Positions 42,608 to 53,534 of a stretch of DNA of 64,000 bases are shown here, piece after piece. The notes under the pieces are model-generated. The model was not told the origin of the DNA. It searched no databases and was given only the letters and a program-made list of their open reading frames with translations. Every line of letters begins with the position of its first letter. Positions within the stretch are counted from its first letter, which is position 1. Source of the stretch: Neoceratodus forsteri (lineage: Eukaryota; Chordata; Ceratodontiformes; Ceratodontidae); assembly GCA_016271365.2 (NCBI GenBank), contig CM057456.1:606675501-606739500 (forward strand). The letters are read 5' to 3'. A program made the position numbers and the translations under genes.

Positions 42608-43083
42608 AACACTGTCTTGGCTGTGTCCTCTGAAAGCCCAAATGTGTTAATAGCTATACCACAGGTAGATTTTGTAGTCATGGCAGAGTGTCAGGGTTCT
42701 CATAAACTTAAAAACAAACAAATATTAGACCATAAACTCATTTTTAAACCATGTGTTGAGGTGGTGATGAAATCCCTGCTCCAAGAAATGGGCCTGCTTT
42801 ACAGGCTTAGTGGTACCTCACCAATGAAGCATAGCAAGCCATTGTCAATGGAACTCTGCTTCCTGTGTTATTCTGTGGTGCTCCACTACCAAACCCCTTT
42901 GTGGCTCAGGGCTAATTAGACCCCAGACACTATACCACAAAGTGAGATGTTTTGTTGCAGGTGCACAGCCTAGGGCCCATCACTGTGATGTGCTAGCTGC
43001 CCTAAACTGGCTCTCTCTTGAGGCTAACTTAGCATATCTGGTCCTATGTCTTACTTACAAGCTGTTCAGAATTGCTGCCCCTC
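42608..43083 (+). pseudogene. Old L2-like LINE, RT motif C end and thumb (piece 3 of 4)
   Basis: NTVLAVSSESPNVLIAIPQVDFVV directly continues the ANTV read before the insertion, restoring the position of the YADD-TVLA motif (the Asp residues are degraded in the upstream half). A WLRAN, NWLSLEANLAYLVLCLTYKLFRIAAPL block at 42995-43083 is the typical post-RT region. Ends at the left target duplication of the L1/Tx1-like LINE. Confidence 0.75.
43070..43083. repeat. Left 14-bp target duplication
   Basis: AATTGCTGCCCCTC, repeated exactly at 46902-46915. Confidence 0.9.
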
Positions 43084-43129
43084 TTTAATAGGGTGGTCTT
43101 AACCTCCTGGGACAGGGCACATATAAAAA

Positions 43130-44080
43130 CACATATCAATAAACAAGAGAATAGCTTCCTAAGGAGGCTAATGGAGGCAGTGGGACTGGCAGATGCATAG
43201 CGGGAACATCATTCAACACACAGGGACTATACTTTTTTCCCCACAGGCATAGGACATACTCCAGCAGAGATGTGTTCCTGCTTCCAGTGGAGAAAATGTA
43301 CATGGTTAAGGGATGTGATATCCTACCGATGTCCTGGTCAGACCACTTTCCCCTCCTCCTTAGATTGTGCCTCCTTCCCACAGCCAGAAATTCTAACTGG
43401 AGGCTGAACGTGGGACTACTGAACTTGGCAGATTTTAAATCTGACATATCTAGGCATGTGACCTCCTTTTTGGAATCAAATCACCCTAACTCAATCTCTC
43501 CATCTGTGTGATGGTATGCCTTAAAGACGTATTTAAGGGGCCAAATTATCTCATTTAGTTCAAGGGCCAAAAGACAACACCAAGAAGTGTTAAAGAAACT
43601 AGAGGATGAGCTGAAAGAAGCTGCATTTAGGCACAAATTAACACTACACCCTAGGGATAAGGAGATTTAGCAACAGAAAAAGCGGGAAGTAAAACAACAG
43701 TTAGCTTACCAGGTGGAGGGGCCATGAAGAGATCTCAGCGCATATTCTACACAGACAGTAACAGGGCAGGGAAACTTCTAGCACATGCCCTGAGAAAGCA
43801 AATTACTAGTAGAGCAGTGCTGGATATAAGAGATCCGGACGGGAGTGGGAAATTGGTGACAGATCCCCCATTGATAGCAGGGACATTTGCCAACTACTAC
43901 AAATGTTTATACAGTCAAGACCATCTTGCCCATGAGGCAGAATTGACAAAGGCATTTTTGGCCCCTCTGACCCTCCCAACCCTTACCTAGGAGGACTGTG
44001 GCTTCCTAGAGAGCCCAATTTCCACCCAAGAGGCCCTAAGGAAGATTAAAGACTTGAAAACTGGAAAGTCTCTGGATCTA
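43130..44080 (+). pseudogene. Endonuclease end and RT linker (L1/Tx1-like)
   Basis: THRDYTFFPHRHRTYSSRD, then VKGCDILPMSWSDHFPLLL, in which SDH is the last catalytic endonuclease motif (43340-43350). WRLNVGLLNLADF follows. The 43560-43700 linker is Lys/Gln-rich (KKLEDELKEAAFRH). Then RSQRIFYTDSNRAGKLLAHALRKQ and YYKCLYSQD (frame 43724-43990), the usual block before RT. A stop at 43988. Confidence 0.85.
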
Positions 44081-44081
44081 G

Positions 44082-45092
44082 ATGGCTTACCACCTGAATT
44101 CTATAAGAAACTGTATGGGGTTTTGGCACAGCCCCTTCTGGCCTGCTATCACCACATACGGTGGGGGTGGACCCAGAATCCTGGTGCTTCGCACTGATTT
44201 CAGTCCTACCAAAGAAGAGAAGGACCCTCAGATGTGTAGCTTCTATCGCCCCATCTCACTCCTCAATGTTGATCTAAAAATCTTTACGGGGATACTGGCA
44301 GACCATTTGCAAAAGGTGGCCCCAAGAATTATAGATCATAATCAGACAGGATTTGTGACAGGGAGGTATACACAAGACAATGCAAGGCACCTACTTAACA
44401 TTGTCTCGGCGCAGTGGGAACCGGGGGCCTTCCAACAGACCATCTTCATGGACATTGAAAAGGCTTTTGATAGGGTAAATTGGCACTTTCTACAAAAGTC
44501 CATGGAGAAGATGCAATTTGGCTTTAAATTCTTGGAAATATTTGTTAACTTATACTCATCCCCACAGGCCCAAGTCAGGGTAAATGGCATTAATTCAGGA
44601 TGCTTCCTGGTGTATAGAGGGACCCGCCAGGGTTGCCCCCTGTCCCCCACTCTTTGCTCTGTTTTTGGAGCCTTTGGCAGCAGTGGTCTGCCAGGACCAG
44701 CAGGTGGAGGGGTCATGGCGTGGGGGTTGGAACATAAAGTGGCCCTATATGCTGATGATTCTATCTTTTTTGTTCAGCACCCTGAGACCTTGTTACCTAG
44801 ACTGCTACAAATTCTTGAGGCATTTGGTAGCATTTCAGGCTATACAATTAACTATAGCAAATCCAAAACCCTGGTGTTGAGTGGTTCCTGTCACCCAGAG
44901 TTCCGGAACACCTTTCCATTTGTCTGGGCAAAAAATAATCAGATTCGGTACCTGAGGGTCCAGATTACTACTGCATACAATAGACTATTCAACACCAACT
45001 ATAACCAACTCTGGAATGAAATGCAAAAAGACATGGCCAGATGGTCACTCTTACCACTTTCGGTGGATGGCTGGTTGGGTGGAGTCACTTAA
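44082..45092 (+). pseudogene. Reverse transcriptase (L1/Tx1-like)
   Basis: A 336-codon frame. It contains CSFYRPISLLNVDLKIFTGILADHLQ (residues 52-77), IIDHNQTGFVTGR, FMDIEKAFDRVNW (motif A, 122-134), GTRQGCPLSPTL (motif B, 180-191) and ALYADDSIFF (motif C YADD at 44748-44759). Then ISGYTINYSKSKTLVLS and IRYLRVQITTAYNRLFNTNYNQLWN. Catalytic residues are intact. In-frame codons upstream (44020-44080) with DLKTGKS are part of the same domain but behind stops. Ends in a shift at about 45060 into the next frame. Confidence 0.93.
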
Positions 45093-46343
45093 GATGAACC
45101 TACTCCCCAGATTTTTATTTCTATTTTCTATGCTGCCCATACCAATTCCCACCAAATTCTGGGAAAAAACCCCAAAAGGGGATAAACCAATTTATTTTGA
45201 AGGGATGCAGACCAAGAGAGGCCCAACAAATCTTGCAACAACCTAAAGATCGAGGAGGGCTAGGCCTACCGGATCTACACAGATATTACTTAGCAAGTCA
45301 AATGGTGGCTATATGTTCCTGGGCTAAACAGCATAGAGATTCAGGGTGGTATGATATTGAAGATGGGGTGGACTTTCACAACTATTATTCACATTGACAT
45401 GCTTAGGGACAGCTATGACACCCCACAATTTGACCCCTAACTTGTGGACTCAGCACTCCCTTCAGATGCTCTAGTCTACAAGATAAGACAGAAGATGGCC
45501 TCCCCATTGGTCTTTGGCCCCCTATCCCTCATCAGGTACCATATGGAATTTATTCCCCCAATACTAGATTCCGGTTATGTTAGGTGGAAGGCTAAAGGTC
45601 TTATTAGATTCTCCCAGCTGATAGAGAACGGGAGATGCATGCCTTTTGACAGGGTGAGAGACAAATTCCATTTGACTAATGCAGAGTTTTTCTGCTACCT
45701 GCAAGTTAGGCATTTTATAATGAGCAACGGGAGGATGGCACTTTTGCAGAGACAAAAATCCCCCTGGGAGGACTTTGTTTATGGGATTGTCACTTTGAGA
45801 ACTAAATTATGGTACATCTCAGTACTGCAAGGGAAGCTGGGGGGCTCTGACACGGAACCACTGAGATCAATTAAAGAGGCATGGGAGAGAGAACTGTCTA
45901 CCCTTATTCCAGAGGATATCTGGGACAGGCAACTCAGGGTGAGCTGGAGGGTAACCTCCTCACAAGACTGGAGTGAATATTTCTGGAAAATCATAGTATG
46001 ATTTTTCCGCACCCCTACTATCACCAAACATTTTCATACCACTTTTACTGATAGATGTTGGCGGCAGTGTGGTAACAAAGGGATGCTCTATCATATCCTC
46101 TGGGAATGCCTAGCTATTCAGAGTGTTTGGTCCACAGTGGGAGAAGCTGTGTTCTGCATATTATCAATGGCCATCCCTGCAAACTTTTTGAACCAGGTGT
46201 TGGGAGTTCCTGTTGTGCTGGAACTTCCTCCCCACCAAAGAAAACTCTACCTAATTTTTATAGCAGTAGTGTTAAAATGTCTCACCTCTCATTGGCTACA
46301 GTGGGACCCCCCCTGCCATAGCAGAATGGTACAATATAATTAA
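45016..46343 (+). pseudogene. ORF2 C-terminus with zinc knuckle (L1/Tx1-like)
   Basis: Three frames continue the RT: 45016-45246 (WVESLKMNLLPRFLFLFSMLPIPIPTKFW), 45250-45397 (GGLGLPDLHRYYLASQM) and 45444-46001 (YHMEFIPPIL, WKAKGLIRFSQLIENG). The last part has a C-x3-C-x7-H-x4-C zinc knuckle (about 46052-46112: CWRQC, LYHILWEC) followed by IQSVW, characteristic of the L1 ORF2 C-terminal domain. Frameshifts lie at about 45247, 45400 and 46010. Confidence 0.88.
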
Positions 46344-46901
46344 ATATATTCAAGAGATGGAAAGGCTGACTGCCAGAATTCATCAAAAAGAGGATACGTA
46401 CCTTGAGATATGGGACCCCTGGTTAAAATGGGTGATAGCACACCCCTCCGGTTGCTTGGCTAGATTGGGAGCCCCCCTCCTGGACTGAACCCCTCTGGAC
46501 ATCCAGGGACACTGGAGACAGCTGAGTCCAGTCCCCTACAATTTGCTAAATAATCACATATCTTCACTCCTTTTGAAAATTGCCCCATTTCTGTGTATAC
46601 TCTTACTTTACCTTTATCTAAAAGGGTCTGTTAGCCCTTTGGGACTCCTCTCCCTTGATAAAAAACTTTGAACAGTTCCCTTCCTTTCTAGCCATTGATA
46701 ATGAACTCAGGCAAACCCCAGGCAATAAAAGATTTTTTGATGCATTTTGCTTTAAAATCTTTTCCTTTTTTTTTCTCTTAAAGAAGTAGACAGTATTGTG
46801 GTTATGAACTGTGTACAGACTTTTTCTTGCTGATAATTGATGTGAATGACTTTGCCACATGTATTACTTTTGAACTAAATAAAACTAAGTATCAAAACAA
46901 A

Positions 46902-47430
46902 AATTGCTGCCCCTCCCAGCCTCCAAGGCATCCTCTAACCCAAATCTCAGAAAAGGGCATTAAAGTCCACTAGCTGTCAACTGCTAGAGGTCCTGAGGGT
47001 CGGGACTTGCACAGGGGACAGGTCCTTTCCAATTTGTGCATCAGTCCTATGAAATACCCTACTGCCTGAGGTCTTAAAATGCTATACTGTTGGCACATTT
47101 AAAACCACCCGCAAGGCACATCTGCTTGGGGGTAGCCGTTATAACTGCAACCATTGATCCTGAATTTAACACGTATACTGTAGTCTATTAATGATGCTGT
47201 TCTGATGTCATGTATTGTATGGAATGTAGAAATGTAATTAACCCTGGATGCCGCATTGTAGTGTGACTGTAAACCTGAGTTGTATTGTATTTAGAGTTTA
47301 TGTTTTCTGAGCACCTATATCATGTATGTATACTTTTTTGTTACGATTAATGTATATGAATTAACTCCAGATCACCCCTAGAAATGGGACACTAGTCTCA
47401 GTGGACCTACCCAGTCAACAAATTTCAATA
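46902..47430 (+). mobile_element. Old L2-like LINE, C-terminus and 3' UTR (piece 4 of 4)
   Basis: Starts with the right target duplication and continues the post-RT coding text with stops, including LLPEVLKCYTVGTFKTTRKAHLLG (47055-47125). The 3' UTR carries CCTAGAAATGGGACACTAG, TCTCAGTGGACCTACCCAGTCAACAAATTT and AATAAATACATACATATA, the plus-strand form of the L2-like tail found elsewhere in the window. Confidence 0.8.
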
Positions 47431-47650
47431 AATACATACATATATAAATACATATGTACCATTTGGCAACCCAGCAAAGAAAGCTCTTGGAGCAAGTATT
47501 GTGCCCACTCTGAATTTTAAACAGGGACAACTGGCAGTCAATACAACTTGGTATAAATACTTGGGAGTAATGATCAATCAAAAATTGATTTATACAGACT
47601 ACATAAATTCAGTGGACAAAAAAAACAAAACAAAAAAAAAATTTGCAATA
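47431..47650 (+). mobile_element. LINE RT thumb fragment
   Basis: VPTLNFKQGQLAVNTTWYKYLGVMINQKLIYTDYIN in a 72-codon frame (47501-47719), the region just after motif C in L2-like LINEs. It follows the tail of the old LINE directly and so belongs to another copy. Cut at about 47650 by GC-rich sequence. Confidence 0.75.
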
Positions 47651-49310
47651 TTCAGCCAGGATATGCAAATGGACTCATTGCACAGTCATCACCCAAGCAG
47701 CGCATTTGCATCTCATTAATGGAATGTATTCAGGCCATTTGTATATGCAGTTCTAGCATTACAGGGCAGCACCACCACTCCACAAAGGTGATCAGGAGGT
47801 ACTGCAGCCTAGCAGGCAGGTGAGACTGCATGGTTGTGTGTGGGTGGACTGCACTGGCTTGAGTACAGTGCTACATAGCTCCCAACCCATTATTAGCCAA
47901 ATGTGTGCCAAGGTGTGTGATACTAGTCAGAATGTGTGACACAGCAGCAAACATAATAGTGCAAGAACAAACATAAGCACACAAAAGGCGGCTACCGATG
48001 AAAGAACTGGAACCAAAACAAACAGTGGAACAATAGACAAAAAAGTTTGGCTTCCCAGAAAATTGACAAAAAGACCTGTAAGCTAGGTCACGTTAAAAAG
48101 CTTTAATGATAGCACAAAAACATAGAAACAGCCAGCACTCCACAAACACAGTCATACATTTCACGTCTACATGACAGTGCAAGCTTGGAATACTGTGGAA
48201 ATAAGTGCATCAATGTTGCTACTCTGTGCTGATACCTAGCATTTCATATTATCATACAATTCTGCATAACATTCTCAGTGGTCAGTGTGCAATGTCACCC
48301 ATTCTATGTGGGTCAGAGGGTGTCTGAGTTATAACCTGAGTGCCATACCCCATACTGTGTGACAATTGAGAGGTTTGCAGTGCTACTACCCATGGCCATG
48401 TCCATGCCTTAGGTGGCCCCATGCACAACACTGGAGGGGTCCAGTGTCCTTAGGGCATGCCCTTGCCACCTTCAGGTCACAGATGGTGCCACCCCTGCCC
48501 TGTGCTGCTCACAGTTGTGCACTGTCCACCACCAGTACACCACAGTGACCTGAACCCAGGGCCCCTGTGGCATTGTCACACTGCAGGAATGGCATCAGTG
48601 ACATGTACGTGGTTCCTGGTGGTGTGGGTCTGGCATGGGCATGCTGTGTGCACCTATGGTGTTCTACCATGGGTGTGTGCCATGGGGCTGTCCCTGACCC
48701 ATGCTATGCTGCCACCATTACAGCCATGCATCCTGCTCACCATTGTCCCAGACACCACCATGGGTGCATGCCTCTACCGGGTGGGACTCTGAAGGCTACA
48801 TGGGTGCAGGCCATGGCACCTGGTACATGTGCCACATTGTAACTGTCTGCTCCACTGGTGTGCTAGGGGGGCACCTGACTAGCATGTGGCAGCTGGGCGT
48901 CCCCGACCTTGGTGTGGTGAGGGGGGTGGCTGACTGGGCGGTGTCAGTGGTGTTACCCAGCAGCACCCAGCAGGTGCCCAGAAAGCTGGCACAGCATGGC
49001 TGTGGCTTTGGGTACTACTGTCCTAGCATGACTGCTGTGTGTGGGTGCCTGGAGCACATTCTGGTGCACCTCAGAGGGCTGTCTCAGGGTCACCTGTCAG
49101 CAGTTCTGCAGCCTGTCCATGAGTGGCTGGATGATTTAGTCCATCACCTTACATACCTAACTTTCTGTGGCACAGTTTCATGATGTACAACACATGTGCC
49201 GCACATTTTGGCTGAATATGCACTTGCGTGGCATATTCAGGTGCCTGCCCCCTTTTTTTGGCACCACATACATTATTTCTGCATGATCACACATTCAGAA
49301 ATGTGCAACG
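47651..49310. mobile_element. GC/TG-rich candidate DNA transposon
   Basis: A block of CA/TG-rich, CpG-poor sequence resembling the 2108-2973 element in composition. It starts in the middle of an RT thumb. GCAATATTCAGCCA at about 47647 faces an inverted GGCTGAATATGC at 49210-49221, possibly terminal repeats. A frame at 48701-49183 contains CGCLEHILVHLRGLSQGHLSAVLQPVHEWLDDLVHHL, an acidic amphipathic C-terminus that could be a DNA-transposon accessory protein, but I cannot assign it. Confidence 0.35.
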
Positions 49311-50780
49311 CATCTCTTCCCTTCGAATATCACAATTCCATGCATTTTCTTGGATGCGCTGCACATCTCCATTTTGGGCTGCACATCTCCTTTGAATATG
49401 TGAGCCTCAGTCTACAGAAACTTAAACATGACAGCCCTCCAAAAGATGGGAAATACACACATAAAAGTGTTAAATTTGTATTGTCTTGAGCTATCACACT
49501 TATCACAGTCTGATGTTTGGGCAACTTGGTTGGCTTTTGCCAAATGCAGAGAGCTATATTGGTCAACCTTGATATTTAAGATCTTAAATGTGAACAAACA
49601 TCCCCTAAAAAAAACTTCTTGGCACTGAAAATTCTAAAGATACCAGATACTGTTTCAGAAGCACAGATCATAGGTGTTTGCCATCATGCCCGTACCAAAC
49701 TGAGATTTATAAAATGGCATGAGAAAATCTAGAAATCTCATTGGCCAAGAGACATCAGCTGACCGTACATTAAATCTTTATATATGCACAGTCATCTTGG
49801 TCCTAAACCACATCATACAATAAGCAAATCAGTCCTCCTACAACCAGAATTATCTTCCATCCGTCTCCCTAGATCCAGAACTGATTTTCTTTCACAAACA
49901 TGGCTGTTACCTTTACACTGTAAAAAACTTCATCTGGGCCCTAAAAATAAAACTACTTTAAATAAAAAATGAAACAAATTAATTAAATGTTTTTTTCTTG
50001 ATCATCACACTCTCCTTACACACATAAAAAAATGGAAACAATAAGTATTGTTTATAGTTTTCATTACAACTGTTTCTTTGCTGACAGTGAAAAATCCCCC
50101 TTCTATTTTTACCTGTTTATCGGGGAAATCTCTTCTGCTTTCCCTGACAGTGAAATAATTGAGTCTGTGGCTTTAGAAATGGCCTTTGTGTATGTGTATA
50201 TATACAGTATGTTAGAAGAGGAACATTTTGCCAGTGGAACTGAGCAGAATTTTGAATCCCTGTATTCCACAATAAACATTCCATTTCTTGAACATGGGGA
50301 AACACAGAGAAAAAAACACAGAATGAAGAAAGTAAGTAATAATACCATACAAACAAAGGGAAAAAGTGGTAAATGACTCACCCTGCTGTTTAGCTTTTAG
50401 GACAGAGCAAGCAGTTCACGATGCTATCAGTGAGTGTCGCAGTTTTGAACTACACTCATGCTTGCAGCATCGGGGAAGCCTCTGTTATGGCTTCTTTTTA
50501 GTTTTGTCTACAGAATGAGGAGAATAAAATAAAGTAAGGGGCTATGTGTCATACTTAGAATGAGGAAAACAGCATTTGTGAATTGTTGTGGCTGGCAGGA
50601 GAATATGAAGCTTAATTGGGCAGGGAGGAACACACTGTATAATGTTACTTTAATCTAGCACCAATAGGCAGAAGGACTGTTTTATGTTAAAAGCACAGAT
50701 TCACTTACATTTTTACTTATTTAAACATGTGTTTCAAAATAAAAAAACTGCTTCTAAAAATAAAGGGCCATTTTATAAGT
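49311..50780. other. Unassigned stretch
   Basis: No confident gene. 49640-49990 looks like a LINE C-terminus/3' end (SVLLQPELSSIRLPRSRTDF followed by an ATAAAACTACTTTAAATAAAAAATG tail) but I cannot place the family. A 114-codon frame at 50032-50376 is free of stops yet has no recognisable motif. Confidence 0.3.
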
Positions 50781-50927
50781 GCAATAAGACAGTCCGGGGT
50801 TGTGCATTACGGTGTGATAACTGCACTCCTATGGATGACTGACACTCAGCCTTCAGCCTCGTGCCTAACTACACCCCTAGGAGTGAGGTTATCACACCGT
50901 AATGCACACCCCATTGTGTCTTATTGC
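50781..50927. mobile_element. Fold-back element related to the 12.3-kb palindrome
   Basis: Left arm GCAATAAGACAGTCCGGGG...GTGTGATAACTGCACTCCTA and right arm in reverse complement, about 52 bp each with ~85% identity, around a loop of about 45 bp. The core GCATTACGGTGTGATAAC is identical in both arms. Confidence 0.85.
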
Positions 50928-50939
50928 TACTTGGTGTTA

Positions 50940-51240
50940 TCACTTTACAAGCCTCTGCAGGCCGAACATGGAATCAGATCCCAACTGAGAGCAGAGCAAA
51001 AACTTCAGTTCATGAATTCCAATCAGCACTCAAAAAAACAAGACTTCCATCCATGCAACTGCATAAACTAAGGTTCTGTTTAAACATTTTTGCATTTTTA
51101 ATGTGCATAACTTGTATGTAGAATTGTTTCCTGCTTTCATTAGTGTGCTCTGTGTATATTGCTTTATGTCAGTTGTACTGCACAAAGCAGGTCTACAGTT
51201 GTAAACAGGATTCTATATCGTAACCATTTGTACCGGAAAA
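50940..51240 (+). mobile_element. L2-like LINE C-terminal fragment
   Basis: A frame at 50924-51121 gives GRTWNQIPTESRAKTSVHEFQSALKKTRLP, the terminal motif (W-x-x-LP...FK..LK) of LINE ORF2 in the L2/CR1 range, followed by an AT-rich 3' UTR. Confidence 0.65.
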
Positions 51241-51249
51241 AGGAAAAGT

Positions 51250-52560
51250 TTTAGGAATAAATTAGTGATCTCTCTTTTACTACCTCCCACAGAGCATGGA
51301 AGTCTAACTTCACCCGTTCCATGCTCCTCCTGCTCAGATCATTCATATTCAAATGCACGATTATATCTGTCCCCCCCATGAGTTCCACAACCATGGCTAT
51401 AAGTCTGTCTGCTGCCCCTCTAAGGAAACAGCAGATCACCAGTTTATGGTTCCATGTCATATCGACAAATTTTCTTTGGTGACTCGCACAACAGCGAGTA
51501 CAGTTTGCTGAATGCAAAATCTGCACTGCACCCACCTCGACAACTCCCACTATGGCTACTGAACTATGTCTAACAAGCAGGCATTAAAATCAAAATTAAA
51601 TGTGGGGGGCTATGCTCCCTGCACCCCCCAAACTAAAATAATCAACTCCAGGGGAGCCAGACACTGGGGGAAAGGGGAATACACGGGAGGGGGGGGAAAC
51701 AGTGTGTGGGGCACCATCTGTCCAGGTAACACTAGGAGATCAGAAAACAGAGTAACAGGCAAAACAAGTAAAAAACAGGACTTGCCTACAGGCAGTCCCA
51801 AACCCAGGACCATCGCTAGTGTAGTCGGTGACCCTATCTGCCACTCCAGGTGGACAGCTCAGCAGGAGCATGGTTTACTACTGTATTTAGCCAGCATGAC
51901 TCTACAGCTCCCCCATCACTTGCCCTCACAATAGCATTGTTCTACACTCGCTGTTCTCTTTGATCGCTACACCTCCACACTCACTGTCCCATCAGGTGCG
52001 CAAACTGAGTTGCTCTCATTTGAGTCACTTAATCTGATTCGCCCTTATGATGGGATACCCCACTTTACCATCAGGTGTGAGACCCAGATCCCTCCCTTTG
52101 CCCTTCACAGTTGAATCCCCTACTACATGTACCTTTCTTGTGTGTTCACTGGGGCTCTGTCCACCCCCTGGCATACTCTCTGGCACTGCCTGCCTGTTAT
52201 GCATGCTGTTTCCCTCTTCTCTTGTTGGAGGAGATTGAGGTGCATCTTGTTGCAATATGGTGTACCTATTGCTGGTGTACAGTCTGGGTTCCTCAGGCTG
52301 GAACTTCCCTCCCCCTAACTATTGTCCATCCCCCTTCTCTGACATGTGTTGGTCTTGTGGTTGGCTGTAACAGTAGTGCCCCGTGGGGCCTGGCAGCTAC
52401 AACTCTCAAATGGCATATTTCAGCCCTTGCCACTTTCTGTTCTGCTCTCATGGCCTGAACCCTCTTGTTAATACAGTGGCCAAACTCCCAGAGCACCCTC
52501 TGGTTCACCACAGTCTCACACCCCCTGCACTCACTCCACATCCCACTAACATATCTCTAT
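51250..52560 (-). pseudogene. LINE ORF1 with zinc-finger-like and SGNH esterase domains
   Basis: An isolated minus-strand ORF1. From 52541: MWSECRGCETVVNQ with a CxxC pair and a helical Ala/Glu/Arg segment. Frame 52255-52025 has KVHVVGDSTVKGKGRDL, the block I GDS of SGNH hydrolases (52112-52120), an intact nucleophile motif. Then about 370 bp of foreign-looking sequence (51556-51930), then frame 51550-51251 with ADRLIAMVVELMGGTDIIVHLNMNDLS, block III with GT replaced by NM (51336-51347), and VKLDFHALWEVV. The block V end is missing. No endonuclease or RT lies downstream (below 51250), so it is an orphan ORF1 piece. Confidence 0.8.
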
Positions 52561-52599
52561 GCATCATGGTGTGTTTGTACTGAATGTAGCTGTGATAAA

Positions 52600-53530
52600 G
52601 GATTAGTGTGATACTTTCAATACCCTTTCATATTTCCGACTCTATACACTATTTTGTTTCTGCTCACATTTTTTTCTAATATGTTACCCCACATAAGGTG
52701 TCCCTAGAAGCATTTACTCAGATTGCCATACTCGGTTATGACTAGTACTATAAGAATATCCCAGATAGGGTGCCACTAAGGAACTTTTACACAATTGCCT
52801 TGCCACTTATAATTATATGAATACAATCTCAAAAAAAAAAGTAATAGTTTAAATCTTAGCTTCTCAAAAGATTCCAAAGTCTGTTCCAAACATGTTTCCT
52901 AGGAGGTTTATTTGTAACACAGAAAACGTTTTTAAAAATGTTCAGCATATACGAAGCAGAAATCAGTCAATAATTGAACTCCAAAAAGTTACTATCCTCT
53001 CCAATTAGATGACAGCAGAAGAGAGATTCGAAGCTTCAGCAAGCGCCAGATGATGGATCAGCAAAACAAAGTCCAAAAAGACAGTAAAATTAGTAGAGGA
53101 GTACAGATTGACAGCAAGTGAATGTAGCAGTCATCTTATGCTGCAGTGAACCATGGGGACAGACACACACTTGTACTGTAGCACTCTGCAGTGTTGTTGA
53201 TGGAGGGTAGAGGTCTTGATTCATCTGAAACCATGTGGTCAGTGGACCTTAATATGATGGCATAAAAGTAGTGAGCCGTGGATGACCATGGTCAACAATG
53301 GCATGATTGCCTCATAGAACATAGCATGCATTTTGCACTCCAGCCAAAAGTGTGCTGCATTGTGATGTCTCATCCATCTCTCATGTTGCTCTAGATTTCT
53401 CTGTTGTACTAGGCAGCCCATAGCCTCAGTCCACTGTAATGAGCCATGTGACTTAATAATAACATGTAGAAGGCAGATAATCATATGGTATGGGTATAGT
53501 AAGGATGTATTAGCACATTGCATATTGGGT
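52600..53530. other. Unassigned stretch
   Basis: A 114-codon minus-strand frame (53583-53239) is rich in His, Met and Cys with no motif I recognise, and its N-terminus overlaps a LINE 3' end. Nothing else seen. Confidence 0.3.
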
Positions 53531-53534
53531 AGGG

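Larger units (their letters stand above)
43084..46901 (+). mobile_element. L1/Tx1-like LINE, 5'-truncated
   Basis: 3.82 kb between 14-bp target duplications, ending in an A-rich tail (AAATAAAACTAAG...AAAACAAA). It encodes the last part of an endonuclease, a full RT and the C-terminal zinc knuckle of an L1-clade ORF2. ORF1 and most of the endonuclease are missing through 5' truncation. It is the only L1-clade element seen in the window. Confidence 0.93.

Noticed and set aside
50032..50376. 114-codon plus-strand frame as a host exon
   Set aside because: No family resemblance, no convincing splice sites at both ends; the sequence is low-GC with a random-looking composition.
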